A DNA stretch of 64,000 nt from SM23-73-3 sp964580215 (GCA_964580215.1 CAZOJT010000009.1:1-64000), one strand, 5' to 3'; positions 25,273-34,183 are shown, numbered from the stretch's first letter. The notes: generated by a model not told the origin, from the letters alone. Numbers and translations are program-made.

Positions 25273-25472
25273 TACAAAAGCAAGGAATAAGTTTACTTAC
25301 CCCTTATCCTCCCAGACGAGCAGTCGCTCCCGTCTGGGGGTCTCCGTAACTCTCTCCCGCAAGGGGAGAGGGGACTTCCCAGACGAGTCTCCGTCATAAA
25401 TTTTCCCCTCCCTCGATGGAAGGGGGTGAGGGGAAGGGTGATTATGTCAGTTTATTTAATTGGTTCGTTATC
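25269..25472 (+). repeat. Repeat ttaatacaaaagcaagga ..., copy in the nuoA-nuoB gap
   Basis: The ends ttaatacaaaagcaaggaat and gtgattatgtcagtttattt match the nuoG-nuoH gap (32388-32540), with caaggggagagg and ctccctcgatgg words shared in the middle. This copy has an extra cccagacgagcagtcgctcc segment. Confidence 0.85.
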
Positions 25473-25487
25473 GTAAGGCAGAAAAAA

Positions 25488-25973
25488 ATGGGATTGGAAG
25501 AACATATACCAAGAGGTATTCTTTTGACCACCGTAGAAAAAGCGGTTAACTGGTCGAGAAAATCTTCTGTATGGCCACTGGGTTTCGGCTTAGCCTGCTG
25601 TGCCATAGAGATGATGGCAACTGCCGCCTCTCGTTTTGATATATCGCGTTTCGGAATGGAGGTCTTCAGATCCTCCCCCCGTCAAGCGGATTTGATGATC
25701 GTGGCAGGTCGGGTTTCCAATAAGATGGCTCCCGTGGTTCGACTGCTTTATGAACAGATGTCTGAGCCCAAGTGGGTGATCGCCATGGGCGCTTGTGCAT
25801 CCAGCGGAGGAGTGTTTAACAATTATGCTATCGTTCAAGGTGTAGACAAAATCATCCCGGTGGATATCTATATCCCCGGATGTCCTCCCAGGCCAGAACA
25901 GTTGTTAGAAGGGATCATGAAATTGCATAAGAAAATAGAGAAGGAGTCATTGAGAAAAAGGTCAACGGATTGA
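25488..25973 (+). CDS. nuoB: NADH-quinone oxidoreductase subunit B
   Basis: 161 residues from ATG 25488; the preceding 24 in-frame codons are repeat sequence. NuoB binds the terminal [4Fe-4S] cluster N2 that reduces quinone. Ligands are visible: the CC pair in GLACCAIEMM, Cys in GACASSGG and Cys in PGCPPRPE. The C-terminal codons RSTD and the stop lie inside the gtcaacggat tandem repeat that starts at 25960, so the repeat has set the end of the protein. Confidence 0.95.
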   Translation: MGLEEHIPRGILLTTVEKAVNWSRKSSVWPLGFGLACCAIEMMATAASRFDISRFGMEVFRSSPRQADLMIVAGRVSNKMAPVVRLLYEQMSEPKWVIAMGACASSGGVFNNYAIVQGVDKIIPVDIYIPGCPPRPEQLLEGIMKLHKKIEKESLRKRSTD

Positions 25974-26070
25974 GCGGATGGGTCAACGGATTAAACGGAT
26001 TGAACGGATGAGGTCAACGGATCGAGCGGATGGAACGGATAAGTCAACGGATGAAACGGATTGAACGGAT
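25960..26070 (+). repeat. Tandem gtcaacggat / gaacggat repeats, nuoB-nuoC gap
   Basis: About ten units of nnaacggat and gtcaacggat variants in direct array, starting inside nuoB. Same array type at 29985-30076, 34122-34183, 40679-40707 and a single unit at 45114-45131. Confidence 0.9.
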
Positions 26071-26108
26071 GTGATGCGGGCTGTTAGAAAGTTACAGGGA
26101 GAGTTGAG

Positions 26109-26609
26109 TTGGAAAATCCAATATTGACAAAATTAAAGGAGAAATTTTCAGAGTCGATTCTGGAGGTTGCTGAATTTCGAGGGGAATTGACTATTGTAGT
26201 GAGAAGAGAAGACATTGTTTCCCTCTGTACCTTCTTACGGGATGAGCCGGAGCTTGCCTTCAATTTTCTTTCTGATCTTTGTGGAGTTGATCGTCTCGGA
26301 AGACAGCCAAGATTCGACGTAAACTATCACCTCTACTCCTTAGATAAGAATCATCGATTGAGATTGAAAGTAAAAGTGGAGGAAGGGGAAAGCGTGCCTT
26401 CAGTTACCTCTGTCTGGAGCACAGCAAACTGGCATGAAAGAGAGGTATTCGACCTTTTTGGAATAAGGTTCGACAATCATCCGGACTTAAGAAGAATAGT
26501 GATGCCCGAAGACTGGGAGGGTCACCCCTTAAGAAAGGATTTTCCTTTGACCAGAGAGGAAGTGATGTTCACTCATAACAAAATTCTTCCTCCGAAGATA
26601 ATAAAATAA
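26109..26609 (+). CDS. nuoC: NADH-quinone oxidoreductase subunit C
   Basis: 166 residues, TTG start with agggagag just upstream. NuoC is the 30-kDa peripheral-arm subunit that, with NuoD, surrounds the quinone channel. The family signature is present near the C-terminus: WHEREVFDLFGIRFDNHPDL followed by RRIVMPEDWEGHPLRKDFPL. Separate nuoC and nuoD genes, not a fusion. The length is normal. Confidence 0.94.
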   Translation: MENPILTKLKEKFSESILEVAEFRGELTIVVRREDIVSLCTFLRDEPELAFNFLSDLCGVDRLGRQPRFDVNYHLYSLDKNHRLRLKVKVEEGESVPSVTSVWSTANWHEREVFDLFGIRFDNHPDLRRIVMPEDWEGHPLRKDFPLTREEVMFTHNKILPPKIIK

Positions 26610-26673
26610 GATATGGAAGTGGCTTTTGTTATACACGAGGGTTCTTAGAAGTGATTTTTTTGAGTTATTATTT

Positions 26674-26757
26674 TGGAGTGTCAAGCTTTAGCTTGACCTT
26701 TTAGGTTCCTGGAAAATAAATAGACTTTTCTTGGCCCCGCTAAAGCGGGACACTCCA
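26674..26757. repeat. tggagtgtc ... gacactcca element in the nuoC-nuoD gap
   Basis: 84 bp with perfect 9-bp terminal inverted repeats and internal aagctttagctt and ccgctaaagcggg palindromes. Confidence 0.8.
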
Positions 26758-26820
26758 ATTTCCACTCTCTAAAAACTTTTTCAGGAACCTCATACACCAA
26801 TCTTTGATAAAGGATTAAAT

Positions 26821-28023
26821 TTGAAACCAGAGGCTTTGAACAGAATTGAAAAAATCGGCACCAACACCATGGTACTGAATATGGGTCCTCAGCATCCCGC
26901 CACTCACGGTGTCTTGAGGGTGATCCTGGAGTTGGATGGCGAAACCGTGATCAAAGCTACACCGGACATAGGCTATTTGCATACTGGCATTGAGAAGACC
27001 ATGGAAAACAAGACCTATGCTCAGGTGATTCCTCTCACAGACAGGATGGATTATGTGGCATCGCTTTCCAATAACTTGGCTTACCTTCTATCTGTGGAAA
27101 AGCTTTTGGACATTCAAGTTCCCCCAAAAGCACAGTTCGTCAGGGTGCTTTTGACCGAGCTGACCCGAATTGCCAGCCATTTAGTCTGGGTCGGTTCTCA
27201 TGCCCACGATATAGGCGCCATGAGTATGCTTCTGTATGCTTTCCGGGAGAGAGAAAAGCTTCTGGACATATTTGAACTTGTCTCCGGGCAGAGAATGATG
27301 ACCTCCTATTTCAGAATCGGTGGGCTGGCTCAGGATGTCCCGGACGGATTTGAACCCAAAGTCAGGGAAGTTTTAGATACCTTTCCAGACAGGATAAATG
27401 ATTACGAAAATCTTTTGACTAAAAACCGCATCTGGCTTAATCGAACTGTGGGGGTAGGAAAGATCTCTGCAAATGATGCCATCAACTGTGGTGTTTCAGG
27501 TCCCATTTTGCGAGCCTGCGGAGTGAAGTGGGATATCAGAAAATCCAATCCCTATTCCGGTTATGACAGGTTCGAATTTGATATACCTGCCGGAAAAAAT
27601 GGAGACGTTTATGATCGTTATTTAGTCCGGCTGGAGGAGATGAAGCAAAGCTTAAGAATAGTGGGACAGGCTTTGGATGGAATTCCAGAGGGAGATTTTG
27701 TTGCCCGGATTCCCGGAGTGGTGCTTCCTCCCAAGGAGGAGGTTCTCTCCAACATTGAAGCTTTGATATTTCAATTCAAATTGGTAGTGGAAGGATTTTG
27801 CCCACCGGTGGGGGAAGTTTATCACTCCATCGAATCTCCCAAGGGAGAGTTGGGCTACTATATCGTCTCAGACGGGTCAAACAAACCCTATCGAGTTAGA
27901 GTGAGGCCTCCCTGTTTTGTCAACTTAAGTGCTCTCCCCAAAATGATCGAAGGAAGGCTGATTGCTGACGTGGTGGCGGTCATCGGAAGCATTGATATTG
28001 TGTTGGGTGAAGTGGATAGGTAA
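26821..28023 (+). CDS. nuoD: NADH-quinone oxidoreductase subunit D
   Basis: 400 residues, TTG start with aaagga 8 bases upstream. NuoD is the 49-kDa subunit forming the quinone-binding pocket with NuoB. Visible signatures: NMGPQHPATHGVLR at the N-terminus (quinone-proximal His), YLHTGIEKTMENKTY, and the C-terminal VIGSIDIVLGEVDR that ends nearly all NuoD proteins. The hydrogenase-like cysteines are absent, as expected for complex I. Confidence 0.96.
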   Translation: MKPEALNRIEKIGTNTMVLNMGPQHPATHGVLRVILELDGETVIKATPDIGYLHTGIEKTMENKTYAQVIPLTDRMDYVASLSNNLAYLLSVEKLLDIQVPPKAQFVRVLLTELTRIASHLVWVGSHAHDIGAMSMLLYAFREREKLLDIFELVSGQRMMTSYFRIGGLAQDVPDGFEPKVREVLDTFPDRINDYENLLTKNRIWLNRTVGVGKISANDAINCGVSGPILRACGVKWDIRKSNPYSGYDRFEFDIPAGKNGDVYDRYLVRLEEMKQSLRIVGQALDGIPEGDFVARIPGVVLPPKEEVLSNIEALIFQFKLVVEGFCPPVGEVYHSIESPKGELGYYIVSDGSNKPYRVRVRPPCFVNLSALPKMIEGRLIADVVAVIGSIDIVLGEVDR

Positions 28024-28066
28024 AAAGGTTTACGGTTTGAGGTTCAAGGTTCAAGGTTTAAGGTAA
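28024..28066 (+). repeat. ggttcaaggttcaaggttt short tandem repeat, nuoD-nuoE gap
   Basis: Imperfect 7-8-bp units of aggttcaa. Related arrays lie in the nuoH-nuoI gap (33628-33691) and at 48042-48080 (gtcaaggg units). Confidence 0.7.
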
Positions 28067-28072
28067 GATGAT

Positions 28073-28552
28073 ATGCTGAGTGAATCTGCTAAAAAGAGGA
28101 TTGCTGAGTTAAAAGAGAAATTTCCGGAAAGAAAGTCTGCCATCCTTCCGGCCATGCACGTGGTGCTGGAGGAGATCGGTTTTTATAATCGAGATATTCT
28201 AAAACAGGTAGCAGGGCTTCTTGATCTAAGTGAGATGGAGGTGGCTGAGGTCGTTTCCTTTTATACCTATTTCCCCAAGCAGGGAGTGGGCAAATATCAC
28301 ATACAGGTGTGTTCAAATGTCTCATGCATGCTTTTGGGAGCAGAACAACTTTTGAGCTACCTGGAGGAGAAGCTAAAGATAAAAGTTGGGGAAACCACCC
28401 CGGATGGTCTTTTTACTTTGTCCGAAGTGGAATGTCTGGGCTCTTGTGGCACGGCTCCGGTGATGCAGATAAACCAGACCTATTATGAAAATCTGACCAG
28501 AGTCAAGGTGGATAGAATAATTAAGGATTTGAGAAAACAGAAAGAAATATGA
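28073..28552 (+). CDS. nuoE: NADH-quinone oxidoreductase subunit E
   Basis: 159 residues. NuoE is the 24-kDa thioredoxin-like subunit carrying [2Fe-2S] cluster N1a in the NADH-oxidising module. The four ligand cysteines are seen in CSNVSC and in VECLGSCGTAPVMQIN. The helical N-terminal half with LDLSEMEVAEVVSFYTYF is typical. Its presence with nuoF and nuoG shows that this complex oxidises NADH directly and is not a ferredoxin-type variant. Confidence 0.95.
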   Translation: MLSESAKKRIAELKEKFPERKSAILPAMHVVLEEIGFYNRDILKQVAGLLDLSEMEVAEVVSFYTYFPKQGVGKYHIQVCSNVSCMLLGAEQLLSYLEEKLKIKVGETTPDGLFTLSEVECLGSCGTAPVMQINQTYYENLTRVKVDRIIKDLRKQKEI

Positions 28553-28575
28553 GACAGATTTCAGCTTAGTTGTGC

Positions 28576-28657
28576 TGGAGTGTCCCGCTTTAGCGGGACC
28601 AACAAAATCTTGAAATACAAAAGACTCTTTTGAGTCCACCTAAAGGTGGACACTCCA
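28576..28657. repeat. tggagtgtc ... gacactcca element in the nuoE-nuoF gap
   Basis: 82 bp with the same 9-bp terminal inverted repeats as 26674-26757; internal cccgctttagcggg and ccacctaaaggtgg hairpins. Confidence 0.8.
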
Positions 28658-28685
28658 GTTTACCTTCTCTAAGGTTTTTTTAGGG

Positions 28686-29981
28686 ATGGGTGAGAAAATA
28701 ATGGAAAAGATTTTGTTTAAATATATAGATGTTCCAGACCAATACAAGATCGACACCTACATCCGAAATGGTGGCTATCGGGCTCTGCCCAAAGCTTTGA
28801 AAGAACATACCCCAAATGAGTTGATTGAGATGGTAAAAAAATCAGGCTTGCGGGGAAGGGGAGGGGCTGGTTTTCCTGCTGGACTCAAATGGAGCTTTGT
28901 TCCCAAAGACTCACCCAAGCCCAGGTTTTTGCTATGTAACGCAGATGAAGGGGAGCCGGGCACATTCAAAGACCGGGCTTTGATCGAAAATGATCCTCAC
29001 CAATTGTTGGAGGGGATCATCATCGCCTCTTACGCCATAGGAGCGCACCGGGCTTTCATTTACATCCGGGGAGAATTTTATTTCGGAGCCAAGAGATTAG
29101 AGAAGGCTATACGCGAGTGTTATCAAAAAGGATACCTGGGAAAAAACATTTTGGGAGCAGGCTTTGATCTGGATGTGGATGTATACAGAGGAGGAGGAGC
29201 ATACATCTGCGGAGAAGAGACCTCTTTGATGGAATCGGTTGAGGGGGGAAGGGCAAATCCCCGACTGAAGCCACCTTTTCCCGCCTCGGTAGGACTTTAC
29301 AGAAATCCTACGGTGATCAATAACGTGGAAACTCTGTCAAATGTTCCTCATATCGTGTTGAATGGAGCAGAATGGTTTGCAAATATCGGTGAACCCAAAA
29401 GCACCGGCACAAAGATATTTTCCCTTTCCGGTCACGTAAATAAACCTGGCAATTACGAACTTCCCATGGGTGTTACTTTAAGGGAGTTGATTTTTGAGCA
29501 TGGCGGAGGCATAAAAGATAATCGCCAACTGAAAGCTGTAATACCGGGCGGAGTATCCACCCCGGTTTTGACCGCTGACCTTCTGGATGTGAAGATGGAT
29601 TTTGAATCCCTTTATGAAGCCGGGTCGCTTTTAGGATCCGGAGCCACCATTGTGATGGACGAGACTACCTGTATGGTAAAGGTGGCTTATCGTATATCCA
29701 AATTCTTTGAGCATGAGTCTTGTGGCAAATGTGTTCCCTGCAGAGAGGGAACCAGGTGGATCAGACAGATCATGGAGAGGATTGAAAACGGAAAAGGGAG
29801 AGAACAGGATCTGGATCTTCTTCGAGACATCTGCGCCAATATAGCCGGGAATACGGTCTGCCCGATGGGTGATGCCGCGGTGGTTCCTGTCACCAGTACC
29901 ATAGAGAAGTTCCGGGATGAGTATGAGTATCACATAAAGAACAAAAAATGTATGGTGGATTTGGGGGCAAGATTTGTATGA
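28686..29981 (+). CDS. nuoF: NADH-quinone oxidoreductase subunit F
   Basis: 431 residues (426 if translation starts at the second ATG, 28701). NuoF binds NADH, FMN and [4Fe-4S] cluster N3. The FMN/NADH loop is RGRGGAGFPAGLKW, the NADH region has CNADEGEPGTFKDR and YICGEETSLM, and the N3 ligands are SCGKCVPCREGT plus a distal Cys in NTVCPMGD. All motifs look intact. The gap to nuoG is a tandem repeat array. Confidence 0.96.
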   Translation: MGEKIMEKILFKYIDVPDQYKIDTYIRNGGYRALPKALKEHTPNELIEMVKKSGLRGRGGAGFPAGLKWSFVPKDSPKPRFLLCNADEGEPGTFKDRALIENDPHQLLEGIIIASYAIGAHRAFIYIRGEFYFGAKRLEKAIRECYQKGYLGKNILGAGFDLDVDVYRGGGAYICGEETSLMESVEGGRANPRLKPPFPASVGLYRNPTVINNVETLSNVPHIVLNGAEWFANIGEPKSTGTKIFSLSGHVNKPGNYELPMGVTLRELIFEHGGGIKDNRQLKAVIPGGVSTPVLTADLLDVKMDFESLYEAGSLLGSGATIVMDETTCMVKVAYRISKFFEHESCGKCVPCREGTRWIRQIMERIENGKGREQDLDLLRDICANIAGNTVCPMGDAAVVPVTSTIEKFRDEYEYHIKNKKCMVDLGARFV

Positions 29982-29984
29982 AGA

Positions 29985-30076
29985 GGTCAACGGATGGGTC
30001 AACGGATTAAACGGATTAAGCGGATGGGTCAGCGGATTGAACGGATGGGTCAACGGATGAAGCGGATTAAGCGGAT
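29985..30076 (+). repeat. Tandem gtcaacggat repeats, nuoF-nuoG gap
   Basis: About nine direct units (gtcaacggat, taaacggat, taagcggat), beginning 3 bp after the nuoF stop codon and ending 17 bp before the nuoG start. Confidence 0.9.
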
Positions 30077-30093
30077 GAAGTGATCAAGATAAT

Positions 30094-32340
30094 ATGGTGA
30101 CCTTAACCATAGATGGAAAAAAGGTAATAGTGGAGGAGGGGATCACTATCCTTAAGGCGGCGGGAAAACTGGGGATAGAGATTCCCACCTTCTGCTTTCA
30201 CGATAAGCTGGAGCCGGTGGGCGCCTGTCGAATGTGTCTGGTGGAGGTGGAGGAGATGGGGAAACTTCAGGTTGCTTGTGCTACCCCAGTCTCTGAGGGA
30301 ATGGTAGTAAAAACTGATACTCCCCAGGTGAGAGCCGCCAGAAAGGGTGTTTTGGAGTTTCTACTTATTAATCACCCATTGGATTGTCCTGTCTGTGATA
30401 AGGGGGGAGAATGTGAACTTCAAAATTTGGTGTTCAAATATGGCTCAGATAAAAGCAGATATGTAGAGGAAAAAAGAAGATTTTCGGTCGATCCCAAATC
30501 CAAGTATGATGATCTACCTGTCGGATCGCAGATAATAAGAAATATGAATCGTTGCATCCTGTGCCGCAAGTGCGTTCGATTTATAACTGAGATCGCCGGG
30601 GAAACTGACCTGGGAACCTTTGGGCGAGGGTCAAGATCAGAGATAAACGTCTTACCGGATATTCCGGTTGACAATCCCTATTCGGGAAATGTGGTGGAAA
30701 TCTGTCCGGTGGGTGCTTTGACTTCAAAATCCTTCAGATATAAAGTGCGGGTTTGGCAGACTGAAGTCACGTCTTCAATCTGCCCTCTTTGTGGCGATGG
30801 TTGTAACATTAAGCTATGGACAAAGGATGATAAAATTTACCGCATCACTTCTCGAAGGAATGATTTGGTGGATGAGGGATTTTTATGCGATAAGGGCAGA
30901 TTCGGATTCGAGTTCGTCAATCATCCTGACAGGTTGAAGCATCCTTTAATAAAGAAAAATGGAAAACTTTCACCTGCGGATTGGGACGAGGCGATCGAAT
31001 TGGTGGCTTTAAAGCTAAGAAACATAAAGGAGCAATCTGGTGCAGATTCTCTGGCTGGAGTGGGTTCATCAAAATTCACCAATGAGGAGAACTACATCTT
31101 GCAGAAATTCTTCAGAGTGGTGCTGGGAACTAATAACATCGATCATCGAGTCAATTCAAAACGTCTTCTGCCCAGCCCTAATTTTAAAGCTAAAAATCAA
31201 ATTTATAGCATGACCAATTCTATAAGTGAGATCGAGAAGGCGAAGCTGATTTTTGTCTTGGGCTGTGATCTACAAAAGGAACATCCTATAATAACCCTGA
31301 GAGTGATAAAATCAGTCAGGAAAGGCAATGCTCTGATTTTGGCAAATTCAGAAAGCTCCCGCTTGAATAGATTCGCCCAGGATGAGCTAATTTACAAGAA
31401 GGGAACCGAGTTGGATTTGTTAAATGGAGTAACAAGTGAGATCATAGAGGAAAAACTATTTGATGCTGATAAGATGGGTCTCTTTGAAAACGAGATGCAG
31501 AAGCTACGAGAGAAAGTCCAGCCATTTGACAGCAAAAAAGTTTCGCAGACAACCGGGATTTCTTCAGACAAAATCAGAAGCTTGGCTCATGCGCTAACAA
31601 GAGTTGAAAGCATCATGATTCTTTGTGGCAGAGAAATAATTACTCATCCGCAAAACGCTAAGATAATCGACTCTCTGTATGATCTTTTGCATTTGACCGG
31701 ACACCAGGATAAAGACGGTTGCGGGGTCAATCTACTGGGGGAGGATTGCAATTCCCAGGGAGCTTTGGATTGCGGGGTTTTGCCGGATAGGCTTCCGGGC
31801 TATATCGACGTTTCGGATGAAGCTTTGCGAAAAAAGGTTGAACAAATCTGGAATGCTGAAGTTCCAGATAAGCCGGGGCTTGATTTTAATTCCATGTTGG
31901 AAGGAATTAATCAAGGGAGGATCAAGGCAATGTATATCGCAGGTGCAGACCCGGTGAGTGAATATCCGGACAGAGACTACGTAAAAGGTGCACTCAAAAG
32001 GCTTGATTTTCTGGTGGTTCAGGACATCTTCTTAACCGAGACTGCCAAGTTAGCCCATGCGGTTTTGCCCGGAGCCTCTTTTGCTGAAAAAGACGGGACC
32101 TTCACCAACGTGGAGAGAAGGGTTCAAAAACTCAAGAAAGCATTCAATCCTTTAGCAAATTGTAGGGCTGATTGGTATATCATCTGTATGTTAGCCCAAG
32201 CCATGGGATACGATTTTGATCACACCTCAGCCGGGCAAATTTTCGAAGAGTTAGTCAAGGTCTCGCCCATTTATTCAAAAATAGACTGGGAAGATTTAGG
32301 TGAATCGGGAAAACAATGGGAAATTGAGAAAGGTATATGA
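30094..32340 (+). CDS. nuoG: NADH-quinone oxidoreductase subunit G
   Basis: 748 residues. An N-terminal ferredoxin domain binds [2Fe-2S] N1b (Cys in FCFHDKLEPVGACRMC and ACATPV). Then come the His-Cys3 segment HPLDCPVCDKGGEC (cluster N5), CILCRKC and EICPVGAL (cluster N4), and CPLCGDGC ... FLCDKGR, the ligand set for the extra cluster N7 found in only some bacterial complexes. The C-terminal part (about 280-748) is a molybdopterin-oxidoreductase-like domain without an obvious cofactor Cys/Ser. Keeping N7 is worth noting since many lineages have lost it. Confidence 0.95.
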   Translation: MVTLTIDGKKVIVEEGITILKAAGKLGIEIPTFCFHDKLEPVGACRMCLVEVEEMGKLQVACATPVSEGMVVKTDTPQVRAARKGVLEFLLINHPLDCPVCDKGGECELQNLVFKYGSDKSRYVEEKRRFSVDPKSKYDDLPVGSQIIRNMNRCILCRKCVRFITEIAGETDLGTFGRGSRSEINVLPDIPVDNPYSGNVVEICPVGALTSKSFRYKVRVWQTEVTSSICPLCGDGCNIKLWTKDDKIYRITSRRNDLVDEGFLCDKGRFGFEFVNHPDRLKHPLIKKNGKLSPADWDEAIELVALKLRNIKEQSGADSLAGVGSSKFTNEENYILQKFFRVVLGTNNIDHRVNSKRLLPSPNFKAKNQIYSMTNSISEIEKAKLIFVLGCDLQKEHPIITLRVIKSVRKGNALILANSESSRLNRFAQDELIYKKGTELDLLNGVTSEIIEEKLFDADKMGLFENEMQKLREKVQPFDSKKVSQTTGISSDKIRSLAHALTRVESIMILCGREIITHPQNAKIIDSLYDLLHLTGHQDKDGCGVNLLGEDCNSQGALDCGVLPDRLPGYIDVSDEALRKKVEQIWNAEVPDKPGLDFNSMLEGINQGRIKAMYIAGADPVSEYPDRDYVKGALKRLDFLVVQDIFLTETAKLAHAVLPGASFAEKDGTFTNVERRVQKLKKAFNPLANCRADWYIICMLAQAMGYDFDHTSAGQIFEELVKVSPIYSKIDWEDLGESGKQWEIEKGI

Positions 32341-32387
32341 TTGAGATTATGAAAACTAAGATGGCTATCAACAATAAAAGAACCTTT

Positions 32388-32540
32388 TTAATACAAAAGC
32401 AAGAAATAAATTTATATACCCCTCACCCTAACCCTCTCCCACAAGGGGAGAGGGAACTTCATAAATTTCCCCCTCCCTTGATGGGAGGGGGTGAGGGGGA
32501 GGGTGATTATGTCAATTTATTTAATTCGTTTACTATAGTT
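32388..32540 (+). repeat. Repeat ttaatacaaaagcaagaa ..., copy in the nuoG-nuoH gap
   Basis: Direct repeat of 25269-25472 with the middle shortened. The word caaggggagaggg and the hairpin ccctcccttgatgggagggg are clear. Its frame encodes PHPNPLPQGERE, a well-known false peptide of such repeats. Confidence 0.85.
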
Positions 32541-32639
32541 ATGTCGGGATTTTGTAATCCCGACACAAGCTTGGGCTTCGGGAATACAAATTCCCGAAGC
32601 AACAAGGAGCCTGTGGTTTCATAGTGATTCGGGGAAAGC

Positions 32640-33623
32640 ATGTTAGCATTTATCATTATTACCTTGATTAAAGTCGCACTGGTTCTGGTTGTTTTTCTAC
32701 TGTTGATTGCTTACCTGACCTGGCTGGAAAGGAAACTTTTGGGTCATTTTCAGGTGAGATTGGGTCCCATGCGGGTGGGACCTCATGGTCTTCTTCAGCC
32801 CATCGCAGACGGTGTAAAACTTCTTTTTAAAGAAGACATAGTTCCAGCGAATGTGCATAAATTCATCTATAATTTGGCTCCTGTTTTGACCTTTATCCCT
32901 GCCTTGATAATTGTGGCAGTCATCCCCTTCGGATCTGGGATAAAACTTCTGGGATACGAAGTCGATATGGTGATCTCCAACTTCAATATGGGAATACTTT
33001 ACGTACTTGCGGTCAGCTCTTTGGGGGTATACGGACTGGTTTTAGCTGGCTGGTCCTCCAACAACAAATATTCGCTTCTGGGAGGCTTGAGGTCTTCCGC
33101 CCAGATGATCAGCTATGAAGTATCCTTAGGTCTTTCCCTGATTGGGGTTTTGATGATTGCCGGTTCTTTAAGCTTGGTTGACATAGTGAACGCACAGGAT
33201 AAGTTTTTCAACTGGTTTATTTTCCGCCAACCGCTGGGATTTCTCCTGTATCTTATCTGTGCCATTGCCGAGACCAACCGTGCTCCTTTTGATCTCCCCG
33301 AGGCGGAAAATGAACTGGTGGCAGGATATATGACCGAGTATTCGTCCATGAAGTTCGCCATGTTCTTCTTAGGAGAGTATGGCAACATGATAAATGTCTC
33401 TGCCTTGGCGACCACTCTGTTTTTGGGCGGGTGGCATGGTCCGTTTTTGCCGCCGGTGGTCTGGTTTCTGATAAAGATGGTTTTGTTTCTCTTTTTCTAC
33501 ATCTGGATAAGAGCCACACTGCCAAGATTCAGATATGATCAGTTGATGAATTTCGGATGGAAGGTATTGCTACCTCTGGCGCTCCTTAATATTTTCGTCA
33601 CGGCGGTGATAATGATATTGTAA
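32640..33623 (+). CDS. nuoH: NADH-quinone oxidoreductase subunit H
   Basis: 327 residues with eight or nine membrane helices. NuoH links the quinone site to the membrane arm. Family motifs are present: AYLTWLERKLLGHFQVRLGP, GPHGLLQPIADGVKLLFKED and ETNRAPFDLPEAENELVAGY, whose acidic residues form the E-channel. The start ATG follows gggga; upstream sequence is repeat. Confidence 0.96.
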   Translation: MLAFIIITLIKVALVLVVFLLLIAYLTWLERKLLGHFQVRLGPMRVGPHGLLQPIADGVKLLFKEDIVPANVHKFIYNLAPVLTFIPALIIVAVIPFGSGIKLLGYEVDMVISNFNMGILYVLAVSSLGVYGLVLAGWSSNNKYSLLGGLRSSAQMISYEVSLGLSLIGVLMIAGSLSLVDIVNAQDKFFNWFIFRQPLGFLLYLICAIAETNRAPFDLPEAENELVAGYMTEYSSMKFAMFFLGEYGNMINVSALATTLFLGGWHGPFLPPVVWFLIKMVLFLFFYIWIRATLPRFRYDQLMNFGWKVLLPLALLNIFVTAVIMIL

Positions 33624-33627
33624 AAAA

Positions 33628-33691
33628 AGTTCAAAAGTTCAAAGGTTAAAAAGTTCAAGCGTTTAATGGTTCAAAGGTTCAATGGTTCAAT
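33628..33691 (+). repeat. aaagttcaaaggttcaa short tandem repeat, nuoH-nuoI gap
   Basis: Imperfect units of gttcaaagg and ggttcaat run almost to the chosen nuoI start codon. Confidence 0.7.
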
Positions 33692-33692
33692 T

Positions 33693-34148
33693 ATGTTTGA
33701 TGTTTTGAAAACCATATTCTGGGCGATTCCTAGAGGTTTGTCGGTCACTTTCAAATATCTGCTTTCCCGACCGACTACGGTAAGATATCCAGAGCAGAAG
33801 CTGACACTTTCTCCGCGGTATAGAGGTCTACACTATCTGGAAAGAAACGAGGATGGGTCGGAGAGGTGCGTCTGCTGTGGGCTCTGTGCCGCCACCTGTC
33901 CCTCCGGGTGCATATACATGGAGCCGGCAGAAAACGAATTTGGTGAAAGATATGCTAAAGTGTATGAGATAAATGAACTCAGATGTATATTCTGCGGATA
34001 TTGCCAGGAAGCCTGTCCCAAGGAGGCGATTTTCTTAGGAAAGGAATACGAATTCTCCAATGACAGACGGGAGAAGTTGATATACACCAAAGAAGATCTG
34101 TTGGTGCCTTTGGACAAAAAGGGTCAACGGATTGGTCAACGGATGTAA
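33693..34148 (+). CDS. nuoI: NADH-quinone oxidoreductase subunit I
   Basis: 151 residues from ATG 33693. An in-frame ATG at 33666 would add nine residues encoded by the gttcaa repeat; neither start has a clear ribosome-binding site, so the exact start is uncertain. NuoI carries [4Fe-4S] clusters N6a and N6b. Ligands are CVCCGLCAATCPSGC and CIFCGYCQEACPKEA; note one extra Cys in the first motif and an SGC in place of the usual form. The last ten residues (KKGQRIGQRM) and the stop are encoded by a gtcaacggat array that begins at 34122. Confidence 0.94.
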   Translation: MFDVLKTIFWAIPRGLSVTFKYLLSRPTTVRYPEQKLTLSPRYRGLHYLERNEDGSERCVCCGLCAATCPSGCIYMEPAENEFGERYAKVYEINELRCIFCGYCQEACPKEAIFLGKEYEFSNDRREKLIYTKEDLLVPLDKKGQRIGQRM

Positions 34149-34183
34149 CGGATTGGTCAACGGATGTAACGGATTAAACGGAT
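34122..34183 (+). repeat. Tandem gtcaacggat repeats overlapping the nuoI end
   Basis: Three gtcaacggat units and several taacggat units; the nuoI stop TAA (34146-34148) is inside a unit. Confidence 0.9.

Noticed and set aside
25960..26070. Possible CRISPR array from regular gtcaacggat spacing
   Set aside because: Units are about 10 bp in direct tandem with no unique spacers and no cas genes.
32337..32624. Open frame between nuoG and nuoH
   Set aside because: It runs through the ttaatacaaaagcaag repeat and yields the PHPNPLPQGERE peptide typical of translated intergenic repeats; no ribosome-binding site.
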